This document shows, piece by piece, positions 28,768 through 38,332 of a stretch of 64,000 nucleotides of DNA (positions within the stretch are counted from its first letter, which is position 1; the number at the start of each line of letters is the position of its first letter). Made by a program: the position numbers and the translations under genes. The notes beneath the pieces are model-generated. The model had not been told where the DNA came from. It was given only the letters and a program-made list of their open reading frames with translations, and did no database searches. Source of the DNA: Pirellulales bacterium (GTDB taxonomy: Bacteria; Planctomycetota; Planctomycetia; Pirellulales; JAEUIK01); contig JAHBXR010000010.1 in the NCBI GenBank assembly GCA_019636335.1, forward strand, positions 1-64,000, written 5' to 3'.

Positions 28768-29889
28768 ATGGCCGCGGGGGATTCCGGGCAAGCGGGCATT
28801 CGACTCCCCTACACCTCCGGCATCGCCGTTACCAACTCGCGTCCTGGCACGGGCCATCCGTTGAAGAAGATACTCTCCCACCTGTTCAAGATCGCCATTT
28901 CCGTTGGCATTATCGGGTATCTCGTCTGGCAGGCGAAGAGCGACCCCACGATCCAGGAATTCCAGTTGCCCTCGACGGGCGAGGCCTGGACATGGCTCCT
29001 GGCCGCCTTCTTGTTTTACCTGGGGGCGGTCACCATCACGATGTTCCGCTGGCACATCCTGGTGCGCGCCCTCGAGCTACCGTTTCGTCTGCGCGATGCC
29101 TTTCGACTCGGCTTTCTCTGCTACCTGCTGAACTTCATCTCGCTCGGCAGCGTCGGCGGCGATCTGTTCAAAGCGATCTTTATTGCCCGCGAGCAACCGG
29201 GACACCGCCCCGAGGCTGTGGCCACCGTGGTCATCGACCGTATCATCGGGCTCTATGGCCTGTTCGTGTTGGCCAGCATCAGCGTACTGGCCATGCCCGA
29301 GTTGCTCACGAGCGATTCGGCCCATACGCGCAACATCAGCCGCCTCACGTTGGTCGGCACCGTCATCGGGCTCTTGGGCATCGTCGTGCTGCTGGTCCCC
29401 GGCTTTACCACGGGGGCACTTTCCGAATGGCTCGGCGGCCTGCCGCGCGTGGGCCCGATCATCAAGAAGCTCATCGCCGCCGTGCGGATGTACCGCATGC
29501 GATGGAGCGTGCTCGTGTGGACGCTCATCATGAGTCTGTTCGTCCACGCGGGGGCCGCCATCGGCACCTACTGCATCGCGCGGGGGCTGTTCGCCGCTTC
29601 CCCCCCGCTTTCCGTGCAGTTTGTCGTCGTGCCGCTGGCCAACCTGGCGGGCATCCTGCCGCTCCCTTTCATGGGGCTCGGGGCCTACGAGGCAGCGCTC
29701 AGCTACCTCTTCGACCATGTCCCCTCCGAGGTGGTGCTGTCGAACAGCCAGTGCCTGCTGATCGCCTTCGCCTACCGCATCATCACGATCATGATCTCGA
29801 TCATCGGCGCCGTGATCTACATCACCAGCCGCCGCGAACTGAGCGACATGATGCATTCCGTCGGGGATGACGAGGGCCTGCTCAACTGA
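28768..29889 (+). CDS. YbhN/AglD-type membrane protein (lysylphosphatidylglycerol synthetase-TM-like flippase fold)
   Basis: About 373 residues with eight or so membrane segments. The UPF0104/LPG_synthase_TM signature is visible: FRWHILVRALELPFRLRDAF, FLCYLLNFISLGSVGGDLFKAIFI, VVIDRIIGLYGLFVLA and LPFMGLGAYEAALSYLF. Family members translocate or modify lipids, but only a few have known substrates. The start is uncertain: an ATG at 28768 gives a 31-residue polar leader, whereas a TTG at 28861 begins just before LKKILSHLFKIAISVGIIGY, the first membrane segment. Neither has a good ribosome site. It is convergent with the dienelactone hydrolase. Confidence 0.85.
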   Translation: MAAGDSGQAGIRLPYTSGIAVTNSRPGTGHPLKKILSHLFKIAISVGIIGYLVWQAKSDPTIQEFQLPSTGEAWTWLLAAFLFYLGAVTITMFRWHILVRALELPFRLRDAFRLGFLCYLLNFISLGSVGGDLFKAIFIAREQPGHRPEAVATVVIDRIIGLYGLFVLASISVLAMPELLTSDSAHTRNISRLTLVGTVIGLLGIVVLLVPGFTTGALSEWLGGLPRVGPIIKKLIAAVRMYRMRWSVLVWTLIMSLFVHAGAAIGTYCIARGLFAASPPLSVQFVVVPLANLAGILPLPFMGLGAYEAALSYLFDHVPSEVVLSNSQCLLIAFAYRIITIMISIIGAVIYITSRRELSDMMHSVGDDEGLLN

Positions 29890-29919
29890 CGCGAAACGCG
29901 ATCGGCTGGGCACTCGGCG

Positions 29920-30738
29920 CTAACGCGGCTTGATGCCCGCCAGCAGTTCTTTCCAGCGCTTCCAGGCCTCGTTGCGCCCCTCGGTGTTGGCGGGCGTGGC
30001 TTCGGGATTCGCCGGATCGCCGGCACGCATGAACCCGTGACCGGCGCCGTCGTAGATCACCGGATCGTAGGTCTTGCCGGCGGCTGCCATCAACTCGCGC
30101 GAACGGGGGATCGTGGCATTTACGCGGGCATCGTTACCGCCGTAGAACCCGTAGACCGGGCACTGGATGCGGGCAATCTCGGCCGAGCTATCGGGGCCGG
30201 AGCCATAGAACACGAAGGCCGCCTGAATGTCTTTGTTGTTCGTCGCCAGACGGAATACCTGTCCGCCTCCCCAGCAAAAGCCGCAGGCCGAAAGGGCGCC
30301 ATTCGCCGCTGGCAACGAACGCACGTAACGCCCCACCACGGTCAGATCGGACGTCACCTGCTCGGGGTTGAGCGACGAGATCGCCTGGCGAGTCGCATCC
30401 GAACTCTTGAACGAGGTTGTCCCCCCACCGTCCGGACCAGCGCCCGAAAGCAGATCGGGCGCGATTGCAATGTAACCAGCCGCCGCCAGTTGGTCCGCTA
30501 CCAGTCGCACCCAATCGGTGAGCCCGAAAATCTCGTGAATCACGAGCACGGCCGGCGCTTTCTCCTTCACCTCGGGATACGCGACAAAGCAGTTCACGTC
30601 ACGCGTCCCGCTACGCACCTTGACATATTCCAAGTGACGCGGCGACTTGTCGAGCTCCGCGGATGCCCATTCCTGAGCGTGAGCCGTTGGGATGGCAACG
30701 AGCGACAGCACGAAAGTCAGGACAAAGGCACGGAGCAT
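29920..30738 (-). CDS. Exported dienelactone hydrolase-family protein
   Basis: 272 residues with a signal peptide (MLRAFVLTFVLSLVAIPTAHAQ) and an alpha/beta hydrolase domain of the dienelactone hydrolase type. The catalytic Cys is in ACGFCWGGGQ, the Asp in YGGNDARVNA and the His in DGAGHGFMR, with VIHEIFGLTDW near the oxyanion hole. The Cys nucleophile marks it as DLH rather than a serine esterase. Being exported, it probably acts on an extracellular ester or lactone, not on chloroaromatic intermediates. The ATG at 30738 has a GAGG site; 15 upstream codons are open but lack a site. Confidence 0.9.
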   Translation of the reverse strand: MLRAFVLTFVLSLVAIPTAHAQEWASAELDKSPRHLEYVKVRSGTRDVNCFVAYPEVKEKAPAVLVIHEIFGLTDWVRLVADQLAAAGYIAIAPDLLSGAGPDGGGTTSFKSSDATRQAISSLNPEQVTSDLTVVGRYVRSLPAANGALSACGFCWGGGQVFRLATNNKDIQAAFVFYGSGPDSSAEIARIQCPVYGFYGGNDARVNATIPRSRELMAAAGKTYDPVIYDGAGHGFMRAGDPANPEATPANTEGRNEAWKRWKELLAGIKPR

Positions 30739-30941
30739 CGAGAAACCTCGCGGCAGGTGGGGTTGGAGAAGCAGGCCGAACACGTACGGCCTTATTCTTG
30801 CCGACGCGCCAGGCCCCTCGCAACCTTTGAGCCGTCCCGTTTAAAGAACGCCTAAATGGAACACGGGTCCGACCATTTATTCACGCCGACCGAATACTCG
30901 ACACAACCGGCACGTTCTACTAGCATGGCCGCCAGGAAATA

Positions 30942-33900
30942 ATGCGCGCCTCATACGCGCAAATCAGATCCACTGAGCTTGTTACGCCGACTAAAGGGGG
31001 CTGGAACGGTAGGGGCAGCTATTCGTCTCAACAGGCAGTGGCTGTGCTTGCAGTTCCGGCAGTGGAACGCTCTCACGATCGCGCACAGCCCACGAGTTCG
31101 CGGTATGCCCCAGGTCACGAGGACCTCGCCGTTGGCCCTTATCCCTGCGAGGTCCGTGTGCTACGTCCGCTCCGATCGCGAAACCGTCTCAGGCAAGAAC
31201 GTCACGTCGAAAAGCTGGAGTGGCGGACGCTACTGACCGTGGCCCCGCCCAGCGCGGTCTCTACAGGTCTCGTCGAGACCTCCTGGCAAGCCCCTCCTGT
31301 GTTCTTCGCAGGGGGCGAACAGGAGGATCATTGGAAAGTCGTCTCATCCGACAATCCCCACAACCACATCGTGCCGCCAGGCACAGGTTTGGACGGCGTC
31401 GTCGAGCTGTCGGTTCTGACCAATCAGAACGAATCGTATTACGCGACCGCCGCGCTCTTGCCTTCCGGGCGCCACCTGCTGACGGCAGCTCACGTGGTGA
31501 CCGATCCATTCGGCGACTTCAACGTCGAGGGGCTGATTGCTTACTTCGACCTGCCCGACCAGACCGTGCCGATCTACGTTACGAACGTCTATATCCATCC
31601 AGAATTCACCGGCGATTTCGCGCATGGAGCGGACATTGCCATCCTCGAACTGGCCACCCCCGCGCCGGCCGCAGCCGAACGCTACGACATCTATCGCGGC
31701 TCGGACGAAGTTGGCAAAGTCGTCTTCTTTGCCGGCTATGGCGACATTGGAACGGGCGCGGTCGGCGAACAAAGCTCGAGCGACGGAAACAAGCACTCGG
31801 GCTACAATCGTTACGAAGCGCTGGCCGATATCTTCGAAGGCACGCGATATCCCGCCGGCACGGTGCGTCCCGCTTCGATGCTGGTCTACGATTTCGACAG
31901 CGGCCAACCGCAAAATGATGCCCTCGGCGTGCAGTACGGCATCTACGACCTGGGGCTTGGCCACGGCGTCGAGGCCTCGACGGCGATCGGCGACTCGGGC
32001 GGACCGAATTTCATCAACGGTAAGATCGCCGGCATCACGTCGTATGGTTCGAGCACGATTACGCTCCCCGACGCCTCGCCGGGGTCGAACGCCAGTTTCG
32101 GTGACTACTCGATCGACACCCGAGTCTCGGCCTTTGCCAGTTGGATCGACAGCATCGTCAACATGCCCCCCGTCCTGGCCGCGATTTCCGCGAAGACAGT
32201 GACGCAAGGCGGCGTGGTTTCGTTCCTCGCCCAAGGAAGCGATCCCAACCCGGGCACTTCACTGACCTACACGCTCGCGCCGGGGGCACCCGCTGGCGCC
32301 TCGATTAATCAGAATACCGGCCTTTTCACCTGGCAGACCAACGATAGCACGCCACCGGGGCAGTATACGTTCACCGTCATCGTGTCCGACAACGGGGCGC
32401 CGACGCTCTCGGATGCCGAGTCGTTCACCGTCACCGTGAACCCCGCAGGACCGGGCACCATCTCGGTCGACTATGCGGCCGATCCCGCCCACAGCGGCAA
32501 GTACATCATTACGTTCGCCGAAGCCACGCCCGGCACGAATGCGCTCGAGCTGCGCCTGAATGCCTCGGGAATCGTCGAGTACAGTCATAACGGCGGGCCA
32601 TTCCTCACCGATCTTGCGCCCGCCATCTTCGGCAATCAGACGTTTTCGCTTGGCATCATCTCGCGCATCAATGTCGCGCTGGGCATCGGCAACGACACGC
32701 TCACCGTCAGTAATCACGGACCGGGGGGCCTGGTCGTGCCGACGCTCGAAGGCATCTACTTCGATGGTGGCAGTGGCGTCGCCGATCTGGTGCAGATTCG
32801 TGGCACCACGGGCAACGACTCATTCATTGTCGGCTTGAATGTCGTCAGCATCGCTGGTCGCGACGTCGTGGCCGGCAACGTCGAGTTTTATGAACTCAAT
32901 CCCTTCGGCGGAAACGACACGCTCTCCGTCGACACGGTCAGCGAAGAAGCCGACCTTGTCGAAGCGGTCGGCTCGCGCGTCGACGTCCGCCGCGGCCCCA
33001 ATCCGCAGACGGCCAGCAAGCTCACGATCAATCACGTCGAATTCGAATATCTTGGCATCCTGGCGGGCGGGGGCAACGACACCGTCTCAGTGCGCCAGGC
33101 GCGCAGCGGCAACCTGCGCCCAGTTCTGTGGGTCAGTTCGGAAGAAGGGATCGATCTCGTCGAGATCGAGCTCGAACCAACGACCGCTGGCGTCACCCAC
33201 TTTGTCGATACCGGTCCGGGGGGCCAAGACCGGCTGAGCATCTTCACGCGTAACGGCCACGCCGACCGCGTTCAGGTCAATGGCACTCACGTGGCCGTCC
33301 AGCTCGGCCCCAATCCCGATCTCGCGCCGACGATCAATTTCCAATACACGAACGTCGAGATCCTGAGCGTGCTCACGGCCGGCGGCGCCGATACGATCAC
33401 CGTCAAACAGCCGGAAGCGAGCGGGCCCTTCCCCAGCATCGTGGCCATCGAATCGCAGGACGAAGACGATCTCATCGAACTGGAATGGGGACTCCCCACC
33501 ATCGGACATGCCTACGGAGTGAACGCCGGCGGCGGGCAAGATCGACTGCGGATGTTCACCCGCAACGACGCCGACGACTCGATTCAGGCCTCGGGGGTGT
33601 CGGTCTCGCTGAAGCTGGGACCCAACCCGGGTAGCGCTGCCAACAAGGTCACCAACTACACCAGCGTCGAATTCCTCGACCTGCTCACCGCGGGGGGCAA
33701 CGACACGATCACGCTGCAAATGCCCCCCGTGGGGACGTTTCCGACCAGCGTCTCGGTCGAGTCGGACGCCGGTGACGACAGCATCACCATCATGCTCGGC
33801 AGTCCCAGCGTGGCCACTGCGTTCCAAATCAACGCGGGCCTCGGCGCGAACGATGCGCTCGTCGTGCATACGTTGAGCGGTTATGACGACATCATGACGG

Positions 33901-35678
33901 CGAACTCCGCCGCCGTGCTGGTCAAGCTCGGTCCCCATCCCCTCAACGCGGCGACGAAGACGATCAACTATCTCAATATCGATTCGCTCAGCCTCTACAG
34001 CGGCGGCGGCAACGACACGCTCACGTCGATCGAACCGGCCGTGGGCGCTTTTCCCCACACCGTGCGTCTTGAAGGGCAGGATGAAAACGACGTGATCGAG
34101 GTCGAGCTGGGACGCGCCACCTTGGCCACCACCTATCACGTCATCGGAGGCGCGGGCAGCGACAATCGCCTGAATCTGTACACGCGCAGCAATGCCGCCG
34201 ATCTGCTGTCGGGCACGAGCCAGTCGCTCGCCGTGCAACTCGGACCAGAGCCCCAGGCCAATCCCATCAAGAATCTGGCCTACAGCGCCATCAAATCGCT
34301 GTCGATCTGGAGCGCCGGCGGAGATGACTCGATCGGCTTCGACCTGGCGGCGAACGGTTCGGCCCTGAGCAGCGTCACGATCGAGGGGCAGACGGGCAAC
34401 GACCATATCGGCATCATTCTGGGCGCTGACGCTATTACTCCCCATTTGAAGCCCGGTGACGACCCAGCCGATCGCTTGACCCTCGACATCGCCAGCGATG
34501 CCGACGATCTGGTCGACGTAACCGGTGGCGCCATCGAGGTCCGACTTGGCCCGACTCCCGAGATCAAGACACCCACGATCTTCGCGTATCCCGGCTTCGA
34601 GGAGGTCGAAGTCCGCACGGGCGGCGGCAATGACCGGGTGCGCATCCTGCAGCCAACCGATGCCGCGGCCATCTTCATTCGCACCGAAGAAGGGGACGAC
34701 ACGATCGAGATTCCGCTCGACGCGACTGGCTTGCCCGATCTCGTCGAAGTCGACGGCGGGGCTGGCGCCGGCGACAAGCTCGTGGTGATCGATGCCCCCG
34801 CGCGAAATGCCGTGATCGTCGTGGCGTCCACGGCAGCCAGTGGCGTGATTGGCGCAACCGCACTCGAAGCGATCGAGATGTTCGGCGGCGAGGGAAACGA
34901 TTGGCTCGAGAATCAAACCGACATCCCCTCCACGCTGCATGGCGGACGAGGCAACGACACGCTGATCGGCGGCTCGGCGGCCGATCAGCTGCGCGGCGAC
35001 CCCGATCACAATGTCGGCGACGGCGCCGAAGGCCGCGACGTCATTCACGGCAACGGCGGTGACGACCTCATCTATGCCGATGGCCTCGACGGGTCCGAAG
35101 GGGGCGCCGATTACATCACCGGCGGCGAGGGGGCCGATACGATCTTCGGCGATGCCGGCGACGGCCTCGAAGGGGGTCAGGACACGATCCTCGGCGGCGA
35201 GGGAGACGATCTGCTCTTCGGCTTCAAGAACAACGATCTCATCGATGGTGGCGACGGCAATGACATTATCGCCGGACATCGCGGTGCCGACCATTTGATC
35301 GGCGGCGCCGGGCGCGACGTGCTCATCGGCGGCATCAACGACGACGTCCTGGAGGGCGGCGCCGACGAAGACCTGCTGATCGCGTCCGCCATGTTCCTCG
35401 ATCTCGATCTTGGCGCCTTACTCGCAATACGAGACGAGTGGACCTCGGCCAACGACTACGCCACGCGCATCGCCCATCTCACCGGAGCGGCCGCTGGAGG
35501 CCTCAATGGCGAGTACATTCTTACCACCACGCCCGTAGAAACCGCCACGATCTTGAACGATGGCGCCATCGATACGCTCATCGGCGGCAGCGAGCTCGAC
35601 TGGTACTGGCTCGACTTCGGCACGGAAGTCGTCGACGACCTCGAGGACGATGAAATCGCGAGCAACACCGCGGCCTGA
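30942..35678 (+). CDS. Giant secreted trypsin-like/RTX repeat protein
   Basis: 1578 residues. The N-terminal 90 residues are Arg-rich and end in EKLEWRTLL, resembling the N-terminal export region of large planctomycete surface proteins. A trypsin-like serine protease domain (about 150-390) has its triad: His184 (LLTAAHVVTD), Asp231 (GADIAIL) and Ser352 (GDSGGPN). Then comes a cadherin/Ig-like putative domain (about 405-500; GSDPNPGTSLTYTLAPGAPA). Next are several repeats of about 105-110 residues built on GGGNDT...LGPNP...NY motifs (about 560-1190). Last are RTX-type calcium-binding nonapeptides (about 1300-1490; GGRGNDTLIGG, GGEGDDLLFG, GGDGNDIIAG). The ATG at 30942 has AGGA upstream but the start is not firm. 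Confidence 0.85.
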   Translation: MRASYAQIRSTELVTPTKGGWNGRGSYSSQQAVAVLAVPAVERSHDRAQPTSSRYAPGHEDLAVGPYPCEVRVLRPLRSRNRLRQERHVEKLEWRTLLTVAPPSAVSTGLVETSWQAPPVFFAGGEQEDHWKVVSSDNPHNHIVPPGTGLDGVVELSVLTNQNESYYATAALLPSGRHLLTAAHVVTDPFGDFNVEGLIAYFDLPDQTVPIYVTNVYIHPEFTGDFAHGADIAILELATPAPAAAERYDIYRGSDEVGKVVFFAGYGDIGTGAVGEQSSSDGNKHSGYNRYEALADIFEGTRYPAGTVRPASMLVYDFDSGQPQNDALGVQYGIYDLGLGHGVEASTAIGDSGGPNFINGKIAGITSYGSSTITLPDASPGSNASFGDYSIDTRVSAFASWIDSIVNMPPVLAAISAKTVTQGGVVSFLAQGSDPNPGTSLTYTLAPGAPAGASINQNTGLFTWQTNDSTPPGQYTFTVIVSDNGAPTLSDAESFTVTVNPAGPGTISVDYAADPAHSGKYIITFAEATPGTNALELRLNASGIVEYSHNGGPFLTDLAPAIFGNQTFSLGIISRINVALGIGNDTLTVSNHGPGGLVVPTLEGIYFDGGSGVADLVQIRGTTGNDSFIVGLNVVSIAGRDVVAGNVEFYELNPFGGNDTLSVDTVSEEADLVEAVGSRVDVRRGPNPQTASKLTINHVEFEYLGILAGGGNDTVSVRQARSGNLRPVLWVSSEEGIDLVEIELEPTTAGVTHFVDTGPGGQDRLSIFTRNGHADRVQVNGTHVAVQLGPNPDLAPTINFQYTNVEILSVLTAGGADTITVKQPEASGPFPSIVAIESQDEDDLIELEWGLPTIGHAYGVNAGGGQDRLRMFTRNDADDSIQASGVSVSLKLGPNPGSAANKVTNYTSVEFLDLLTAGGNDTITLQMPPVGTFPTSVSVESDAGDDSITIMLGSPSVATAFQINAGLGANDALVVHTLSGYDDIMTANSAAVLVKLGPHPLNAATKTINYLNIDSLSLYSGGGNDTLTSIEPAVGAFPHTVRLEGQDENDVIEVELGRATLATTYHVIGGAGSDNRLNLYTRSNAADLLSGTSQSLAVQLGPEPQANPIKNLAYSAIKSLSIWSAGGDDSIGFDLAANGSALSSVTIEGQTGNDHIGIILGADAITPHLKPGDDPADRLTLDIASDADDLVDVTGGAIEVRLGPTPEIKTPTIFAYPGFEEVEVRTGGGNDRVRILQPTDAAAIFIRTEEGDDTIEIPLDATGLPDLVEVDGGAGAGDKLVVIDAPARNAVIVVASTAASGVIGATALEAIEMFGGEGNDWLENQTDIPSTLHGGRGNDTLIGGSAADQLRGDPDHNVGDGAEGRDVIHGNGGDDLIYADGLDGSEGGADYITGGEGADTIFGDAGDGLEGGQDTILGGEGDDLLFGFKNNDLIDGGDGNDIIAGHRGADHLIGGAGRDVLIGGINDDVLEGGADEDLLIASAMFLDLDLGALLAIRDEWTSANDYATRIAHLTGAAAGGLNGEYILTTTPVETATILNDGAIDTLIGGSELDWYWLDFGTEVVDDLEDDEIASNTAA

Positions 35679-35704
35679 TCGTGCTCCGCGGAGCAGACGG
35701 GGAG

Positions 35705-37519
35705 TTACGCCTTGCGCCGAGAGGCGCGGCGACGATCGACTTCGCTGAGGACCATCTTCCGCAGGCGGATGCTGTTCGGCGTGACCTCGACCAGTTCATC
35801 CTCTTCGATGTACTCGAGCGCGGCTTCGAGCGTCATCATGCGCGGCGGCTTGAGCAGGATGTTGCGATCGCTCCCCGAGGCCCGCATGTTCGTGAGCTTC
35901 TTTTCCTTCGTGGGATTGACCGACATGTCATCCGCACGCGCGTTCTCACCCACGATCATCCCTTCGTAGACCTCGTCGCCCGGGGCTACGAACATCTCCG
36001 CCCGCTCTTGCAGGCCATCGAGCCCGAAGGCCACCGCCTTGCCCCCGACCATCGACACGAGCACGCCGTTCTGCCGGGCAGGAATCTCCCCCACCATCGG
36101 GCGATACGACTCGAAGCGGTGATGAATCAGCGCCGTGCCCAGCGTGGCATTCAACAACCGGGTGCGAATGCCGATCAAACCGCGGGCCGGAATCGAGAAG
36201 ATCAGGTGGGCGTACTCTCCGCGGTTGAGCATCTCGGAGAGCTGTCCGCGCCGCGCGCCGACAATTTCCATCACCGGCCCCAATCGCTCGTGCGGCACTT
36301 CGATGACGAGCGTCTCGAACGGCTCCTCGGTCACCCCGTTGCGATGGCGCGAGATGACGCGCGGCTTGCCGACCGAAAGCTCGAAACCTTCGCGGCGCAT
36401 CGTCTCGATCAGCACCGAGAGGTGCAATAGCCCACGTCCGCTGACGGCGTAGCTATCGGCGCCCGAGACCGACTCGACCCGCAGGGCCACGTTGCGTTCG
36501 AGCTCCTTGAAGAGCCGTTCGCGCAGGTGCCGGCTCGTCAGGAACTTGCCGTCGCGCCCCGCCAGCGGCGAGCTGTTCACGGAAAAGACCATCTCGAGCG
36601 TCGGCGGATCGATCTCGATGCGGGGCAGCGGGACGCGTTTCTCGAAATCGCTCACCGTGTCGCCGATTTCGATCTCTTCCAATCCCACCAGGGCCACCAC
36701 GTCGCCGGCCGAGGCCTCCTCGACCTCGCGGCGTCCCAGCTTGTCGAAGACGTGGACACTGACGATGCGCGATTGCCGCTCTGCGCCTTCCGCCTTCAGC
36801 AAAGCCACGGGCATGCCCTTTCGCACCCGACCAGCCGTAATCCGTCCGATCGCGATGCGACCGACGTACTCCGACCAGTCGAGCGTCGTCACCAGCATCT
36901 GCAGCGGGGCGTCCGGCTCGACATCCGGTCCCGGAATCGATTGCACGACCATGTCCAACAGTGGTTGCATCGACTCGCTCCGTTCGCTGGGCGAGCTCGT
37001 GGCATAGCCCTCGCGCGAGCTGGCGAATATGTACGGAAAGTCTCCCAGTGCCTCCTCGGCGCCCAACTCGACGAAGAGTTCGAACGTCTCGTCGAGCACC
37101 TCTTCGGCCCGGGCGTCCGAGCGATCGATCTTGTTGACGACGACGATCGGCTTCAGCCCCACCTCGAGCGCCTTGGAGAGCACGAACCGCGTTTGCGGCA
37201 TGGGCCCCTCGGCGGCATCGACGAGCACGAGCGCCCCGTCGGCCATGCGCAGCACGCGCTCGACCTCTCCCCCGAAGTCCGCGTGCCCGGGCGTGTCGAT
37301 CAGGTTGATGTGAATATCGCCATACATCAGCGCGATGTTCTTGGCGAGGATCGTGATGCCGCGCTCGCGCTCCAGATCGTTCGAGTCGAGAATGCGCTCG
37401 CCGACCAACTGGCTCGCGCGGAACTCGCCGCTCTGACGCAACAGGCAATCGACCAGCGTGGTCTTGCCGTGATCGACGTGGGCAATGATGGCAATATTAC
37501 GAATGTCGTCGCGACGCAT
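35705..37519 (-). CDS. typA: Translational GTPase TypA/BipA
   Basis: 604 residues, normal length. Ribosome-binding GTPase related to EF-G and LepA, needed for growth under stress and for 50S assembly in other bacteria. The GTP motifs are IAHVDHGKTTLVDCLL (G1), ERGITI (G2), LIDTPGHADFGGEV (G3) and VVNKIDRSDAR (G4). Domain II (VGRIAIGRITAGRVRKG), domain III and the BipA-specific C-terminal domain (MVGGKAVAFGLDGLQERAEM, NPTKEKKLTNMRASGSD) are complete. The ATG at 37519 begins MRRDDIRNIAIIAH; the longer open frame upstream lies in the intergenic region. Confidence 0.97.
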   Translation of the reverse strand: MRRDDIRNIAIIAHVDHGKTTLVDCLLRQSGEFRASQLVGERILDSNDLERERGITILAKNIALMYGDIHINLIDTPGHADFGGEVERVLRMADGALVLVDAAEGPMPQTRFVLSKALEVGLKPIVVVNKIDRSDARAEEVLDETFELFVELGAEEALGDFPYIFASSREGYATSSPSERSESMQPLLDMVVQSIPGPDVEPDAPLQMLVTTLDWSEYVGRIAIGRITAGRVRKGMPVALLKAEGAERQSRIVSVHVFDKLGRREVEEASAGDVVALVGLEEIEIGDTVSDFEKRVPLPRIEIDPPTLEMVFSVNSSPLAGRDGKFLTSRHLRERLFKELERNVALRVESVSGADSYAVSGRGLLHLSVLIETMRREGFELSVGKPRVISRHRNGVTEEPFETLVIEVPHERLGPVMEIVGARRGQLSEMLNRGEYAHLIFSIPARGLIGIRTRLLNATLGTALIHHRFESYRPMVGEIPARQNGVLVSMVGGKAVAFGLDGLQERAEMFVAPGDEVYEGMIVGENARADDMSVNPTKEKKLTNMRASGSDRNILLKPPRMMTLEAALEYIEEDELVEVTPNSIRLRKMVLSEVDRRRASRRKA

Positions 37520-37841
37520 AAGAAAACGTAACCGTCCGTGGTCGGGCTCGAGGGTAGGGCAGGGTAAGATGCTGTCCCAGAGGCAGGGCCCACGCGGCAC
37601 CTCCAGGTGCCGGCGAAAGCGATCTGGTACCCTTACGGGGATGCGGCGGGCAGGGACAGATGCTCCATCGTATCCGGGCGTGCCAGATCTGGGTAGGGCA
37701 GGGCCCCGCGCCATTGGCTCCCACTGGGCAAAATCTCGCCCCTCCCGACCGAGACATGAAGATTTGGCGAGAATCTCGCGCAGCGTTATCGTGACGGCGT
37801 GTCGCGAACCGTGCCCCTGGCGACGTGCGAGCCCAAGCGCG
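37520..37841. other. Intergenic region upstream of typA with a repeated 13-mer
   Basis: 322 nt between divergent genes. GGGTAGGGCAGGG occurs twice in direct orientation (37552-37564 and 37691-37703), with a GGCACCT/AGGTGCC palindrome between. No gene is seen. It must hold the typA promoter. Confidence 0.4.
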
Positions 37842-38291
37842 ATGCCCACTTCCGGCGAACCCTCGGCCCGACGCCCCTCGCCCGATGAAGCATTGGCCAA
37901 GGTACGCAGCCTCCTTTCACAAGATCAGCCTGGTCTGGCCTATCTGCTGTATCAGCGGTTGCAGCGCGAACTGCCCGAGTGGCAATTGCCGGCCCCGGAA
38001 CTGGTCCAGATCGTATGCGGTCTAGCCGCGCGGCATGAAGTCGAGCAAGCGATTCCTGTCATGCTCGAATACCTGCGGCGATTTCCCACAGGCGCCCCGC
38101 GCATGCGGCTGATGCTGGCCCAGCTCTTGGTGCGCGACGCTGATCGGCCGGGCCAGGCCCTGGCCGTGATGGCCAAGATCACCCCCGGCACCATGCCCGA
38201 TGAGCTGCTCGAGACCAGAAAGAAGCTCGAACTCGAAGCCCACCTCAAGCTGGCCTCCAACCCCATCGAACCAGCCATCGAAGACTGGTAA
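37842..38291 (+). CDS. Small helical (TPR-like) hypothetical protein
   Basis: 149 residues, all predicted helical, with two or three repeat-like segments (LAYLLYQRLQRELPEWQLPA, EQAIPVMLEYLRRFPTGAPR, RLMLAQLLVRDADRPGQALA) that resemble degenerate TPRs. No signal peptide. The N-terminal 15 residues are Ser/Pro/Arg-rich. The ATG at 37842 is the most likely start, although the frame is open further upstream and no strong ribosome site is present. It is divergent from typA and ends just before a heptamer repeat. Function unknown. Confidence 0.6.
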   Translation: MPTSGEPSARRPSPDEALAKVRSLLSQDQPGLAYLLYQRLQRELPEWQLPAPELVQIVCGLAARHEVEQAIPVMLEYLRRFPTGAPRMRLMLAQLLVRDADRPGQALAVMAKITPGTMPDELLETRKKLELEAHLKLASNPIEPAIEDW

Positions 38292-38299
38292 ATCGTTAC

Positions 38300-38331
38300 C
38301 CCCTGACCCCTGACCCCTGACCCCTGACCCC
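38300..38331. repeat. CCCCTGA heptamer tandem repeat
   Basis: Four perfect CCCCTGA units plus a terminal CCCC, between two convergent genes. The minus strand reads GGGG four times in succession with TCA spacers and a fifth GGGG at the end, giving potential for a G-quadruplex. Confidence 0.85.
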
Positions 38332-38332
38332 A

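Noticed and set aside
33087-35294. 735-codon leftward frame
   Set aside because: Antisense to the repeat region of the secreted RTX protein; its apparent regularity mirrors the repeats on the other strand.
35682-35695. TGCTCCG/CGGAGCA palindrome between the RTX protein gene and typA as a terminator
   Set aside because: Loop-less and without a U-tract; too little to support the call.
38300-38331. Heptamer array as a CRISPR
   Set aside because: Units are 7 nt and contiguous with no spacers, and no cas genes are nearby.
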